Assembly: GCA_902562835.1 (NCBI GenBank) | Contig: CACEUX010000013.1 | Coordinates: 1 to 44,895, forward strand | Direction of reading: 5' to 3' | Source: an uncultured Fidelibacterota bacterium | GTDB lineage: Bacteria; Fidelibacterota; Marinisomatia; Marinisomatales; UBA1611 | DNA length: 44,895 bases | In this document: positions 17,679 to 25,278 of the stretch, piece by piece | Position numbering within the stretch: the stretch's first letter is position 1 | Layout of the letters: every line of letters begins with the position of its first letter | The notes under the pieces: generated by a model | The model's input: the letters and a program-made list of their open reading frames with translations, nothing else | What the model was told of the DNA's origin: nothing | The model's database searches: none | Translations under genes and position numbers: made by a program

Positions 17679-18815
17679 ATGAACCAGTTAAAAGAAAATT
17701 TTCTTATCGACCCAGATTCGATATTTTTAAATCATGGCTCATATGGTGCCTGTCCTAGGCCTGTTTTTCAAGAATATCAAAGATGGCAACGACTTCTTGA
17801 AGAACAACCAGTTCATTTTTTTACAGATACCGTATACCATGCATTAAAAGAATCAAGGGAAGCCTTAGGAGAATTTGTAGGTTGTGATGAGGATGAATTG
17901 TTATTCTTTCAAAATCCGACCACTGCTATTTCAAACATACTTTATAATCTAGAGCTAAATAATAACGATGAAATTCTTATGACCGACCATGAATATGGAG
18001 CGTTGATCAGAGCATGGGGAGAAATGGGCAAAAGGACAGGCGCTAATATTGTTCAGCAAAATATTCCTTTAGGCCTCACTTATGAAGAAGATTTTGTTGA
18101 TAATTTTTGGAAGGGTGTCACGAAAAATACTAAAGTGATCTTTATTTCTCATATTACAAGTCCAACCGCATTGGTATTTCCATTAAAAAAAATTATTCAG
18201 AGAGCAAAGGATAAAGGTATATTGACCATTGTTGATGGGGCTCATGTACCCGGGCAAATTGATCTTAATATTCAAGAACTTGACTGTGATTTTTACACCG
18301 GAGCACTACATAAATGGTTATGTGCTCCAAAAGGTACTTCATATTTGTTTGTTAAAAGAGAACATCATGGATGGATGAGACCGCTTATTTATAGTTGGGG
18401 AAAACAGGGCGCTGATCCAGGACCAACTGAATTTCTTCAAGATTTTCAGTGGCAGGGTACGAGGGATATGTCTGCCTTTTTAACAATTCCAAAAGCAATA
18501 GAGTTCTTTTATGAAACTATTCATCCTCTAAGGTTAGAATGCCGTCAAATAACTCTCGAAGCATTTACAAAATTTCAAGATGTGATCGGTACAGATCCAA
18601 TATCAACTGGTATCGGCTGGCTAGGTCAAATGGTCTCGCATCCACTTCCAAATGATATCCATAATGATATTAAGAGCATACTCCTAGATGAATACAAAAT
18701 AGAAATTCCTATTTTTGAATGGAAAGATCAAAAGCTCATTCGTATTTCTATACAGGTATATAATGATAGAAAAGATGTGGAATCTTTAATGATTGCATTG
18801 GAGTCTATTAAGTAA
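17679..18815 (+). CDS. class V aminotransferase-fold protein, isopenicillin N epimerase-like
   Basis: 378 residues. The opening IFLNHGSYGACPRPV, the cofactor segment VDGAHVPG (Asp186, His189) and the PLP lysine in GALHKWLCAPKG (Lys212) match the CefD/cysteine desulfurase-like class V family. In this subgroup Lys sits in a LHKW motif, as in isopenicillin N epimerase. The natural substrate in non-antibiotic producers is usually an amino acid or sulfur compound and is unknown here. No beta-lactam genes are near, so the epimerase name describes likeness only. It lies alone between a membrane protein and a small exported protein. Confidence 0.88.
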   Translation: MNQLKENFLIDPDSIFLNHGSYGACPRPVFQEYQRWQRLLEEQPVHFFTDTVYHALKESREALGEFVGCDEDELLFFQNPTTAISNILYNLELNNNDEILMTDHEYGALIRAWGEMGKRTGANIVQQNIPLGLTYEEDFVDNFWKGVTKNTKVIFISHITSPTALVFPLKKIIQRAKDKGILTIVDGAHVPGQIDLNIQELDCDFYTGALHKWLCAPKGTSYLFVKREHHGWMRPLIYSWGKQGADPGPTEFLQDFQWQGTRDMSAFLTIPKAIEFFYETIHPLRLECRQITLEAFTKFQDVIGTDPISTGIGWLGQMVSHPLPNDIHNDIKSILLDEYKIEIPIFEWKDQKLIRISIQVYNDRKDVESLMIALESIK

Positions 18816-18833
18816 ATTTTACATAATAAATAA

Positions 18834-19448
18834 ATGAAGTATTTATTGATATTGCAACTATTCTTCTCAATTGGACAAGCTCAACGTGTCCAATTATTTA
18901 CTAGAACAGATGATATTTTTACTTCCTCAAATAAATTTACGTTAAAGAATAAAAAAGTGATATTTTGGGAAGATGATATTGTACTCATGACCGTTCCCAT
19001 AAAAAACTTGGTTGAAGTGCGCTATTCTGAAAAATCCTACTCATTTATCGGAACGCCATGTGTCTTTATTGGTTCGTTAATGCTTGCTTCGACTGCAGTT
19101 TTAGGTGTGGCTGGGCAGTTGGAGTCCTCTATTCTATCTGAGGAGGAACTTTTAATAGCCGTCGGCGGAGGTATAAGTCTATACTACCTTGGTAAATTAT
19201 TAAAGTTAATCGGAGCGCGCTTTGGTAGTGATATTGTCTATGAAGATTTTGATCGCTTAGATGCATCCACTAAGACATTAGTGCTTGAGTCTATCAGCCT
19301 CGATATGCAAAAAAAAGAAAAACAAAGTCAATTCATGCATGGTCCCGAAGGTAAAAAAACAGGATTGAAATTATCTTGGGAAGGTAAAAAGCCTTGGAAA
19401 AAGAAATATAAGCCTAAAAGAAAGATCATTAGGTTTTCTTTCTTTTAG
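18834..19448 (+). CDS. exported membrane-anchored protein of unknown function
   Basis: 204 residues. A signal peptide (MKYLLILQLFFSIGQAQ) is followed by a beta-rich section ending VRYSEKSYSFIG. Two hydrophobic segments follow (TPCVFIGSLMLASTAVLGVAG and LLIAVGGGISLYYLGKLLKLIG). The C-terminal tail is strongly basic (KKPWKKKYKPKRKIIRFSFF), which would suit a cytoplasmic face or binding to nucleic acid or acidic surfaces. I do not recognise a family. It ends 10 bases before the nucleosidase gene. Confidence 0.65.
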   Translation: MKYLLILQLFFSIGQAQRVQLFTRTDDIFTSSNKFTLKNKKVIFWEDDIVLMTVPIKNLVEVRYSEKSYSFIGTPCVFIGSLMLASTAVLGVAGQLESSILSEEELLIAVGGGISLYYLGKLLKLIGARFGSDIVYEDFDRLDASTKTLVLESISLDMQKKEKQSQFMHGPEGKKTGLKLSWEGKKPWKKKYKPKRKIIRFSFF

Positions 19449-19458
19449 ATAGATAATT

Positions 19459-20283
19459 ATGCAGTGCATCCTAACTGCGCTGAAAGCAGAATCTGACCCT
19501 TTAATAGCTTCCTTTAACCTAGCAAGGTCTAGTTCATTCGATTTCCCTGTTTTTGTAAATGGCACTCAAGAACTATATTTGATCGGCCTTGGGGTTGGAA
19601 AGTCCAAGGTTGAATACCGTATAAAAAAATTCATTAATAAAATTAATGAGCCCCTCATGCAATTTATCAATATTGGAGTTGCGGGTTCGAATCAAAGCTT
19701 TTCAGAAATAGGAGAAATCTTCCTGATCAATAAGATAGCAGACGAACAGTTTGGACACTTTTACTATCCTGACATTCTTATTGATCATAGTATGATGGAA
19801 AGTGATATTGTAACCGTTATGGATATGGTTAATGACAAAGATAATATTTATAATTCTTTAGTTGACATGGAATCCTCTGAGATTTTCAGAGTCTGTTCGC
19901 CTATAGTTCACATTCACAATATTGCTTTCATCAAAATAGTTTCTGATCACATGAAAATGGATCCTGCAAATTTTAACGGAACTTTGATCTCTTCATTCAT
20001 CACCGATAAACTTGAATCAATAATTATTTTTTTAGACCGGTTCAAGCATTTATTGAAATTAGCACGACCCATTTTATCCCAAATGGATATAGACTGGGTA
20101 CATAAAAGTAAAGAACAGCTATTACTGACCGACACACAAACTAAACAACTCAAAGATAAAGCAAGTTTTTACAGGCTTAGAAATGGTAGCCATTCACTCC
20201 CAATTATAAAATATGATAAACCCAGTTCCAAATTAGAGCGTAAAAGATTGTTTAAGGATATTTGTGAAGTCCTTACAAAATAA
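19459..20283 (+). CDS. nucleoside phosphorylase/nucleosidase-like protein
   Basis: 274 residues; the first 170 read as the MTA/SAH nucleosidase-purine nucleoside phosphorylase fold. Landmarks are ALKAESDP (Glu11), GLGVGKSK, FINIGVAGS (70-78), VDMESSEIF (135-143) and IVSDHM with the expected catalytic Asp163. These sites fit binding and cleavage of a nucleoside N-glycosidic bond. The last 100 residues are helical and basic and are not part of the usual enzyme. The stop overlaps the GTG start of the radical SAM gene by 20 bases, so the two are probably coupled. A role in nucleoside salvage or DNA photoproduct handling is inference from this pairing. Confidence 0.75.
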   Translation: MQCILTALKAESDPLIASFNLARSSSFDFPVFVNGTQELYLIGLGVGKSKVEYRIKKFINKINEPLMQFINIGVAGSNQSFSEIGEIFLINKIADEQFGHFYYPDILIDHSMMESDIVTVMDMVNDKDNIYNSLVDMESSEIFRVCSPIVHIHNIAFIKIVSDHMKMDPANFNGTLISSFITDKLESIIIFLDRFKHLLKLARPILSQMDIDWVHKSKEQLLLTDTQTKQLKDKASFYRLRNGSHSLPIIKYDKPSSKLERKRLFKDICEVLTK

Positions 20284-21280
20284 TTTTTCCCATATCTACA
20301 TTGAAAAAAATGTAGAAGGCTACCCTTTGACTGATCTAGTAATGAAAAATTTCTCTGAACGTAAAATTATCTGGATAGATCATTACAAAGATATTTTTAA
20401 TAGAGTTGGTCAAGATTTTCAATCTCAAAAGACAACTATGAATCTTATTTTAGCTAAAAAGACACCTCCTTTTCTTTATCCAGCATCAGATATGGTTCAG
20501 GAATTTGACACGCCTAATGTTTTCTATAATACTCCCGTATTGAACTGTTTATATAATTGTGAATACTGTTTTTTACAGGGAATGTATCCCTCTGGAAACC
20601 TTGTGGTGTTTGTAAATGATGATGACCTGAAAAATGCCATAGATATGAAGCTTAATAATCCTATAGATCCGTTAAAACCAACGGTTGTTTCTGTTTCATA
20701 TAATACCGATCTACTGGCAATGGAAAATATAATGCCGCTTACAAGAAGTTGGATCGAATATGCAGGAACCAAAAAAGATCTATTAATTGAGATACGCACC
20801 AAAAGTGCTCTTTTTCCAGCTATAAAAGATCTTGATGTTGTTAAAAATGTGATCTTGAGTTGGACGTTATCCCCTCAAATAATATGTGATCTTTATGAAA
20901 ATACTGCTCCTCCAATAAAAAGCAGGATCAGGGCAGTCAAACGAGCAATGGATCATGGATGGTCTGTTAGGCTATGTTTTGATCCAGTATTATTAGTAGA
21001 TAATTGGTATGAGGTGTATACTGAATTTTTTAACAAACTATTCCTAGAGATAAATAAAGATCAATTGATTGATGTCACTCTTGGAGTTTTTAGGATGAAT
21101 AAAGATTACTATAAACGAATACGGAAACGTGACACGAGGTCCGACTTATATTACAGAGATTATTCAGTTGAGGGGAATACAGTTTCAGTCAATAAAAAAG
21201 AACGAGTGGATGCACTTCATAAATTGAGGACACACTTAAATAAATTTCTACCTATAAAAAAAATTCTGATTTGGAAGTAG
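20264..21280 (+). CDS. spore photoproduct lyase-like radical SAM protein
   Basis: 338 residues from GTG 20264, in a different frame from the gene it overlaps. The cluster motif is Cys95-x3-Cys99-x2-Cys102 in LNCLYNCEYCFLQG, the spacing and context of spore photoproduct lyases, which reverse thymine dimers using SAM and a 4Fe-4S cluster. Two known helpers of the Bacillus enzyme are not obvious: the hydrogen-donor Cys in the ACTSD segment is replaced (SYNTD, 145-149), and the Tyr after the third cluster Cys is Phe. So it may use another donor or act on a different substrate. The organism shows no other spore genes, as is common for SplB-like proteins outside Firmicutes. Confidence 0.82.
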   Translation: MKSLQNNFSHIYIEKNVEGYPLTDLVMKNFSERKIIWIDHYKDIFNRVGQDFQSQKTTMNLILAKKTPPFLYPASDMVQEFDTPNVFYNTPVLNCLYNCEYCFLQGMYPSGNLVVFVNDDDLKNAIDMKLNNPIDPLKPTVVSVSYNTDLLAMENIMPLTRSWIEYAGTKKDLLIEIRTKSALFPAIKDLDVVKNVILSWTLSPQIICDLYENTAPPIKSRIRAVKRAMDHGWSVRLCFDPVLLVDNWYEVYTEFFNKLFLEINKDQLIDVTLGVFRMNKDYYKRIRKRDTRSDLYYRDYSVEGNTVSVNKKERVDALHKLRTHLNKFLPIKKILIWK

Positions 21281-21337
21281 AGATATCATGATTAGTAATT
21301 TAGGTTATGATAGATAATAATTAATTAATAAAATGTT

Positions 21338-21439
21338 ATGAGCTTAAAACTTATTGTTTTTATCACTGCAGTTGTATTTATAGTTGGTTCACTGGTTTTA
21401 GCTATTTGGTACAGGATGAATGAAGATGAAGAGGATTAA
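21338..21439 (+). CDS. 33-residue single-span membrane peptide
   Basis: ATG 21338 to TAA 21437-21439 encodes MSLKLIVFITAVVFIVGSLV, then LAIWYRMNEDEED. It has one transmembrane helix and an acidic tail. It overlaps the start of the selenoprotein gene by 20 bases, suggesting coupled translation. The layout (short helix, then Trp/Tyr and a run of Asp/Glu) resembles small membrane assembly factors such as CcoS, but that is only a shape likeness. There is no long ORF in the interval 21281-21419, so it would be the only gene there. Confidence 0.5.
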   Translation: MSLKLIVFITAVVFIVGSLVLAIWYRMNEDEED

Positions 21440-22958
21440 ATATTTCATTATTTGCATATCATTTATATGTATTGGCCTATCCCAACAAGGAGATTTTGAC
21501 CTTGTAGACTTGAATCCATCATCAGATACCTATGGCCAGATCATTGGCCCAGATGACTACTTAGGTGATATTTGTATAGTTTTCTTTGGACATGAATATT
21601 GAGGCGCTTGTAGAAGCAGGTTCGGCTTCTTAAATACTATATACGAGGACCTTGCTTCTATGGGAGTAGATGATGTTGGAATTATTGGTGTAGGCAAAGA
21701 CGAGTATAATAGCAGTTTAGAAGGTATGATAAATGGTAGAAACCTTCCTTGGGTAGCAGACATTGAGGAAGAGGGTTACCCGGTTTGGGAAGATTATGGC
21801 GCAGTACAAAGAAGTACTTACTTTCTTGATAGAGAGGGTGATCTTATATACCAGTTCAACATAACAACTTTAGACCACACAGATATTGAAGATTATAATT
21901 ATCTGATAAATTTAATTCTTGATTATCGTGCAGATAATGGACCGAGTGTAATAAGAGTGATGCAAGATTTCTCTACTATTCAGGGAGCTATAGATAATGC
22001 TGTGGATGGTGACATTGTGCTTGTAGAACCAGGCTCCTATGTAGGTAATATCGACTTTTTAGATAAGAATATTACTCTTGCCTCGCTCATATATAGCGGA
22101 TTTAGACCTGATGAGATCGAAAGTTCTATTTTAGATGGAGGAGGAGAAGGTCCAGTGATTACCGTTAATGAAGGACAAGACCAGTCCACTATTTTATTAG
22201 GGTTTGAAATTACAAATGGTAGTTCCGAAGAATATGGTGGTGGAATCTTGATCGAAGATTCAAGTCCTACCATAGATAGAAATATGATTCACAATAATCA
22301 TGCAGGCTCATGTGGCGGTGCAGGAGGCGGTATAGCGATCATCGGTGAATCCTATCCGCATATTTTTGGGAACACAATTTATGAAAATACTGTTTCTGGC
22401 GATTGTGATTGTATCTGTTATTTTGGAGGCGGTTTATATGTAGATACGCCTTCCTGGCCGATTGTTGGTGGCTCTCTAACATTAGGCAATACCTTTTATG
22501 ATAATGCTTCTGATTATGGATTCCAACTTTTCAGGGACCATACACAAGATACCTCGATCTGGACACCTATATATTCTCATCATAATTATTTTACATTTTG
22601 TCCTCCTGACTCCCCAGATGTGTACCCTTTGAACGGATGGGACCTACAAAATTGCCATACTATTGATCTTGTAAATAATCACACACAAATACCAGAAAAA
22701 GATTTTTATCTTCATCCTATTTATCCAAACCCATTCAACCCATTGGCAACAGTAAAATTTGATCTTGAACATACTGGCATTCTTGATATCTCTATCTATA
22801 ATATTTTAGGTAATGTCATTTTTTCAGATCAAATGCAAATGAATGCTGGAACACATCAACTCCAATGGAATGCTTCTAATTCTCCGAGCGGTGTATATTT
22901 TATAAGGTTAGGTTATGGTACCGATTTCAGAATGGAAAAGGCGCTCCTTGTTAAGTAA
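21420..22958 (+). CDS. candidate selenoprotein: secreted thioredoxin-like / beta-helix / T9SS protein
   Basis: One gene interrupted by a single in-frame TGA at 21600-21602. Codons 1-60 give a signal peptide (MKMKRIKYFIICISFICIG) and a redoxin start ending IVFFGHEY. TGA takes position 61, followed by GACRSRFGFLN. If TGA is selenocysteine the motif is Sec-Gly-Ala-Cys, exactly at the CxxC site of a thioredoxin/TlpA fold. The frame then stays open for 451 more codons: the rest of the redoxin (VGIIGVGKDE, STYFLDREGDLIYQF), a right-handed beta-helix region (about 21960-22600) and a sorting domain with YPNPFNP and ALLVK. A SECIS-like hairpin follows the TGA (separate entry). Start may be ATG 21426, which has better AGGA spacing. 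A nonsense mutation is the alternative, but conservation on both sides argues against it. Confidence 0.8.
21600..21630 (+). promoter_or_regulatory. SECIS-like stem-loop after in-frame UGA
   Basis: After the TGA at 21600-21602 comes a 9-base spacer, then a perfect 6-bp stem AGAAGC (21612-21617) / GCTTCT (21625-21630) around the loop AGGTTCG. In E. coli fdhF the SelB-binding hairpin has the loop AGGUCU closed by GC pairs at a similar distance. Here the loop again begins AGGU on a GC pair. Bacterial SECIS elements sit inside the coding region just after UGA, as this does. It is a coding sequence too, so it must satisfy both roles. Confidence 0.6.
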
Positions 22959-23685
22959 ACTTTTCTTCATAACAATATTATCCCTTTTGTGCGGTAGGGA
23001 TGTGCATGAAAAACAGATAAGTAGCTCATTTATTACTTTTGTAGGCACTAAGTTTAATCTTGTTCAAAATGGGGATTCTCCAAACCGTTATATCTGGCTA
23101 CATGGCGATGAGCAAACAGCAAGAATGGCTCTCGAGTATCATATGAGCTTATACAATGGTCTCGCATTTTTTATACAAAGTGAGACCAGAGAAATTCCTT
23201 TTAAATCTACTATTATTGACCCAAATAGAATTTTTTCTAGAAATGGAGCCTATTATGCATTAAGAAAATTCAAATCTGGATGGGAACGTGGAACCTTAAA
23301 AATAGCATTAGACGAGATCGATCTAGAAAGAGAACATTTTCTTGATGTATTAATGCCTAATAAAAATGGAATGCTAATATCTCTGCACAATAATTTTAGG
23401 GGATATAATGTTAATAAAGAAATAGGAAATAGCCAGCGTATATCCATTAAAAAAGATGAAAATCCTCGCGATTTTATAATTTGTACTGATGAAAGTGATT
23501 TTGAAATTCTATCAAATAGCCCCTATAATGTAGTACTGCAAAATAAGATTCCAGAAAAAGATGATGGTAGTTTGTCTTGGGAAGCTCTGAGAAGAAATGT
23601 AAGGTATTTAAATATCGAAACAAGGTTAGGTTACCTTTCAAAACAAAAAGCTATGTTGAAATATATCGAGGAATACCTGAATTAG
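22915..23685 (+). CDS. exported M14/AspA-like zinc hydrolase candidate
   Basis: 256 residues, starting at ATG 22915 inside the selenoprotein gene (44-base overlap) or at TTG 22948. A basic stretch followed by SKLFFITILSLLCG forms a signal, possibly with a lipid Cys26. The motif HGDEQTAR (His63, Glu66), then DPNRIFSRNG (102-111) and LHNNFRGY (His158) follow the order of zinc ligands and substrate Arg region in M14 carboxypeptidase/AspA-type hydrolases (HxxE ... DxNR ... H). The overall sequence is otherwise unfamiliar, so the family call is tentative. It probably acts in the periplasm on an amide or peptide. Its overlap with the selenoprotein suggests coupled expression. Confidence 0.6.
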   Translation: MVPISEWKRRSLLSKLFFITILSLLCGRDVHEKQISSSFITFVGTKFNLVQNGDSPNRYIWLHGDEQTARMALEYHMSLYNGLAFFIQSETREIPFKSTIIDPNRIFSRNGAYYALRKFKSGWERGTLKIALDEIDLEREHFLDVLMPNKNGMLISLHNNFRGYNVNKEIGNSQRISIKKDENPRDFIICTDESDFEILSNSPYNVVLQNKIPEKDDGSLSWEALRRNVRYLNIETRLGYLSKQKAMLKYIEEYLN

Positions 23686-23689
23686 GTTC

Positions 23690-23965
23690 ATGATAGTATA
23701 TATACAGCGATTGATAAAATGGATGCCCTTGATTCTCTTTGTATTATTACTAATGGTTGATAGAAAGAATACTTTTCATGTTGTAGGATATATTACCTTG
23801 CTACTTTCTTATACTGGCATTTTGGTATCAAAGATTCTTTACGCAAAAGAAGAATGGCATAATGAATTCAATGATAATATAGATCAAGAAAAAGAGCAAA
23901 TCGACAAAATGAGTGACTATCAAGATCAAATAAATGGTAAAGATGAAACTGATACAAAAAGCTAG
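23690..23965 (+). CDS. small two-span membrane protein
   Basis: 91 residues. Two hydrophobic helices (MPLILFVLLLMVDRK and VVGYITLLLSYTGILVSKI) are followed by a highly charged cytoplasmic-type tail (QEKEQIDKMSDYQDQINGKDE). No family is recognised. It starts 4 bases after the preceding stop, and its end overlaps the HAD gene by 23 bases counting from ATG 23943, so it belongs to the same operon. Confidence 0.6.
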   Translation: MIVYIQRLIKWMPLILFVLLLMVDRKNTFHVVGYITLLLSYTGILVSKILYAKEEWHNEFNDNIDQEKEQIDKMSDYQDQINGKDETDTKS

Positions 23966-24731
23966 AGGGTTTCTCTTTGACCTAGATGGGGTTTTTGTTC
24001 AGTCAGGTAAACCATTGAACGGAGCTATTGAATCTCTAGAGCTATTGCGGTCATTAAATATTCCTTTTCGGTTTTTAACAAACACAACTACTAAAAGTAG
24101 AGTAACTTTGCAAAACACTTTAAATAGTATCGGTATAAATTGTGATGAAGGAGAAATATTCTCTGCTGGTTTTTCAGGTGTTCAAGCAATTAAGGCGATG
24201 GGGTCTCCGAAATGTAAATTTTATATAGCAGATGATCTAAAAAAAGATTACTTAGAGTTTCAAGAGGACATTAATAGCCCAGATGTTATTGTTATTGGTG
24301 ATTATGAATCTTGGAATTATGAGAAAATTGACCATGCTTTTAACTTTGTAATGAATGGTGCAAAGATCTTAGCACTTCATATGGGTAAATATTATAGGGT
24401 TGATTCTGGTTTGAGGATTGATGCTGGTGCTTTTGTGGCGGCATTAGAATTTGCAACGAACAAAAAAGCAACAATTGTAGGTAAGCCAAATAAGATGTTC
24501 TTTGAAAGTGCTCTGAACGATATGGGGTTAGAACCTAAAGATGTGGTTATGATTGGCGACGACCTGATCAATGATATATATGGTGCACAAGAACTTGGTA
24601 TACATGGAATTTTAGTTAAATCAGGAAAATATCATAAAGAAATGCTAGAATCGAGTAGCATCATACCTGATGGCTTTTTAGAATCAATAGCAGACTTACC
24701 AAAAATTATAAGTAATGGGGACTATTTATGA
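23943..24731 (+). CDS. HAD-superfamily IIA phosphatase
   Basis: About 262 residues. I prefer ATG 23943 (MKLIQKARGFLFDLDG) over ATG 23934. Motif I is FLFDLDGVF with nucleophile Asp and the +2 Asp; motif II is FLTNTTTKSR; the late motifs are VGKPNKMFFESAL and MIGDDLINDIYGAQ. The cap arrangement is that of the NagD/LHPP subgroup (IIA). Members dephosphorylate nucleotides, sugar phosphates, phosphoglycolate or phospholysine; the sequence alone does not tell which. The end overlaps the next start as ATGA (24728), which implies coupled translation with the small exported protein. Confidence 0.9.
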   Translation: MKLIQKARGFLFDLDGVFVQSGKPLNGAIESLELLRSLNIPFRFLTNTTTKSRVTLQNTLNSIGINCDEGEIFSAGFSGVQAIKAMGSPKCKFYIADDLKKDYLEFQEDINSPDVIVIGDYESWNYEKIDHAFNFVMNGAKILALHMGKYYRVDSGLRIDAGAFVAALEFATNKKATIVGKPNKMFFESALNDMGLEPKDVVMIGDDLINDIYGAQELGIHGILVKSGKYHKEMLESSSIIPDGFLESIADLPKIISNGDYL

Positions 24732-25081
24732 AACATGTCGATGTAAAAAGTTTTTTTATTGGAGTATTATTTACTCTACTAGTATTTGTGTCGATTGGGG
24801 CAGATGAGGGAGAACCTACCGATGGTAACCTGGGCGATATTGTGGTGAATTCAATTACGATAAAAGATGATGGTCATGGTGGATTTATAACTGCATACAA
24901 CCAAGATCAAAAAAGAACTCTCTATTTGGGTACTGGAAAAGATGAAAATGGTTATGTTCAGACATATAATAAGTATCAAGAACCAACAGCTTACATAGGT
25001 TCTAATAGAGATATGGATGGTGTTATTGTTTTGAATGATAGATATGGTGCGTTAGGGTACACCCAATCGGGTAAAAAATGA
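24728..25081 (+). CDS. small exported protein with Gly/Tyr repeats
   Basis: 117 residues. The N-terminal signal (VDVKSFFIGVLFTLLVFVSIGA) is followed by a short acidic linker and three related strands-and-turn units: GHGGFITAYNQDQKRTLYLGTG, ENGYVQTYNKYQEPTAYIGS and MDGVIVLNDRYGALGYTQ. Each unit looks like G-x-(F/V)-x-(T/V)-x-(Y/L)-N...(Y/L)(L/I)G, a small beta-repeat. Role unknown; it may form a fibre or bind a partner in the periplasm. It overlaps the HAD stop (ATGA) and its own stop overlaps the ATG of a 26-codon ORF. Confidence 0.65.
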   Translation: MKHVDVKSFFIGVLFTLLVFVSIGADEGEPTDGNLGDIVVNSITIKDDGHGGFITAYNQDQKRTLYLGTGKDENGYVQTYNKYQEPTAYIGSNRDMDGVIVLNDRYGALGYTQSGKK

Positions 25082-25158
25082 AAATAGGTATTATCTTTGT
25101 TATACTATTACTAGCTGCTTTTATAAAAAATCGTGAAAAATTCAGGAACTATAAATAG
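25078..25158 (+). CDS. 26-residue membrane micropeptide candidate
   Basis: ATG 25078 overlaps the previous TGA (ATGA) and leads to MKIGIIFVILLLAAFIKNRE plus KFRNYK and TAG at 25156-25158. It is one hydrophobic helix with a basic tail. The exact ATGA coupling is the main support; an ORF this short can occur by chance. Confidence 0.4.
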   Translation: MKIGIIFVILLLAAFIKNREKFRNYK

Positions 25159-25186
25159 TTATCTATTTTGAGAGTATAATTCTACA

Positions 25187-25203
25187 ATGCAAATAATTTG
25201 CAT
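25187..25203. promoter_or_regulatory. 17-bp palindrome upstream of the GAPDH pair
   Basis: ATGCAAAT-A-ATTTGCAT is a perfect inverted repeat with 8-base arms, followed at 25215-25224 by a further half-like copy (TTATTTGCAT). It lies 75 bases before the start of the first GAPDH gene in the only non-coding gap (25159-25278) of this region. This is the expected form and place of an operator for a dimeric repressor. No recognised regulator can be named. Confidence 0.45.
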
Positions 25204-25278
25204 TATAATAAAAATTATTTGCATATCCTTGTTTAATAAAGTTAGGTTTAATTGCAAATTGCCAGATAAAAAGTAAAT

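Noticed and set aside
17679-18815. A beta-lactam (isopenicillin N epimerase) pathway gene
   Set aside because: The class V fold is clear but no other beta-lactam genes occur; the substrate name would be over-reading.
19681-19700. GGTTCGAATC, like a tRNA T-arm
   Set aside because: It lies inside the nucleosidase gene (IGVAGSNQ) and no acceptor stem or anticodon arm surrounds it.
21600-21602. The in-frame TGA as a simple nonsense mutation or sequencing error
   Set aside because: Not fully excluded, but its place at the redox-site Cys, the intact frame beyond, and the SECIS-like hairpin make Sec more likely.
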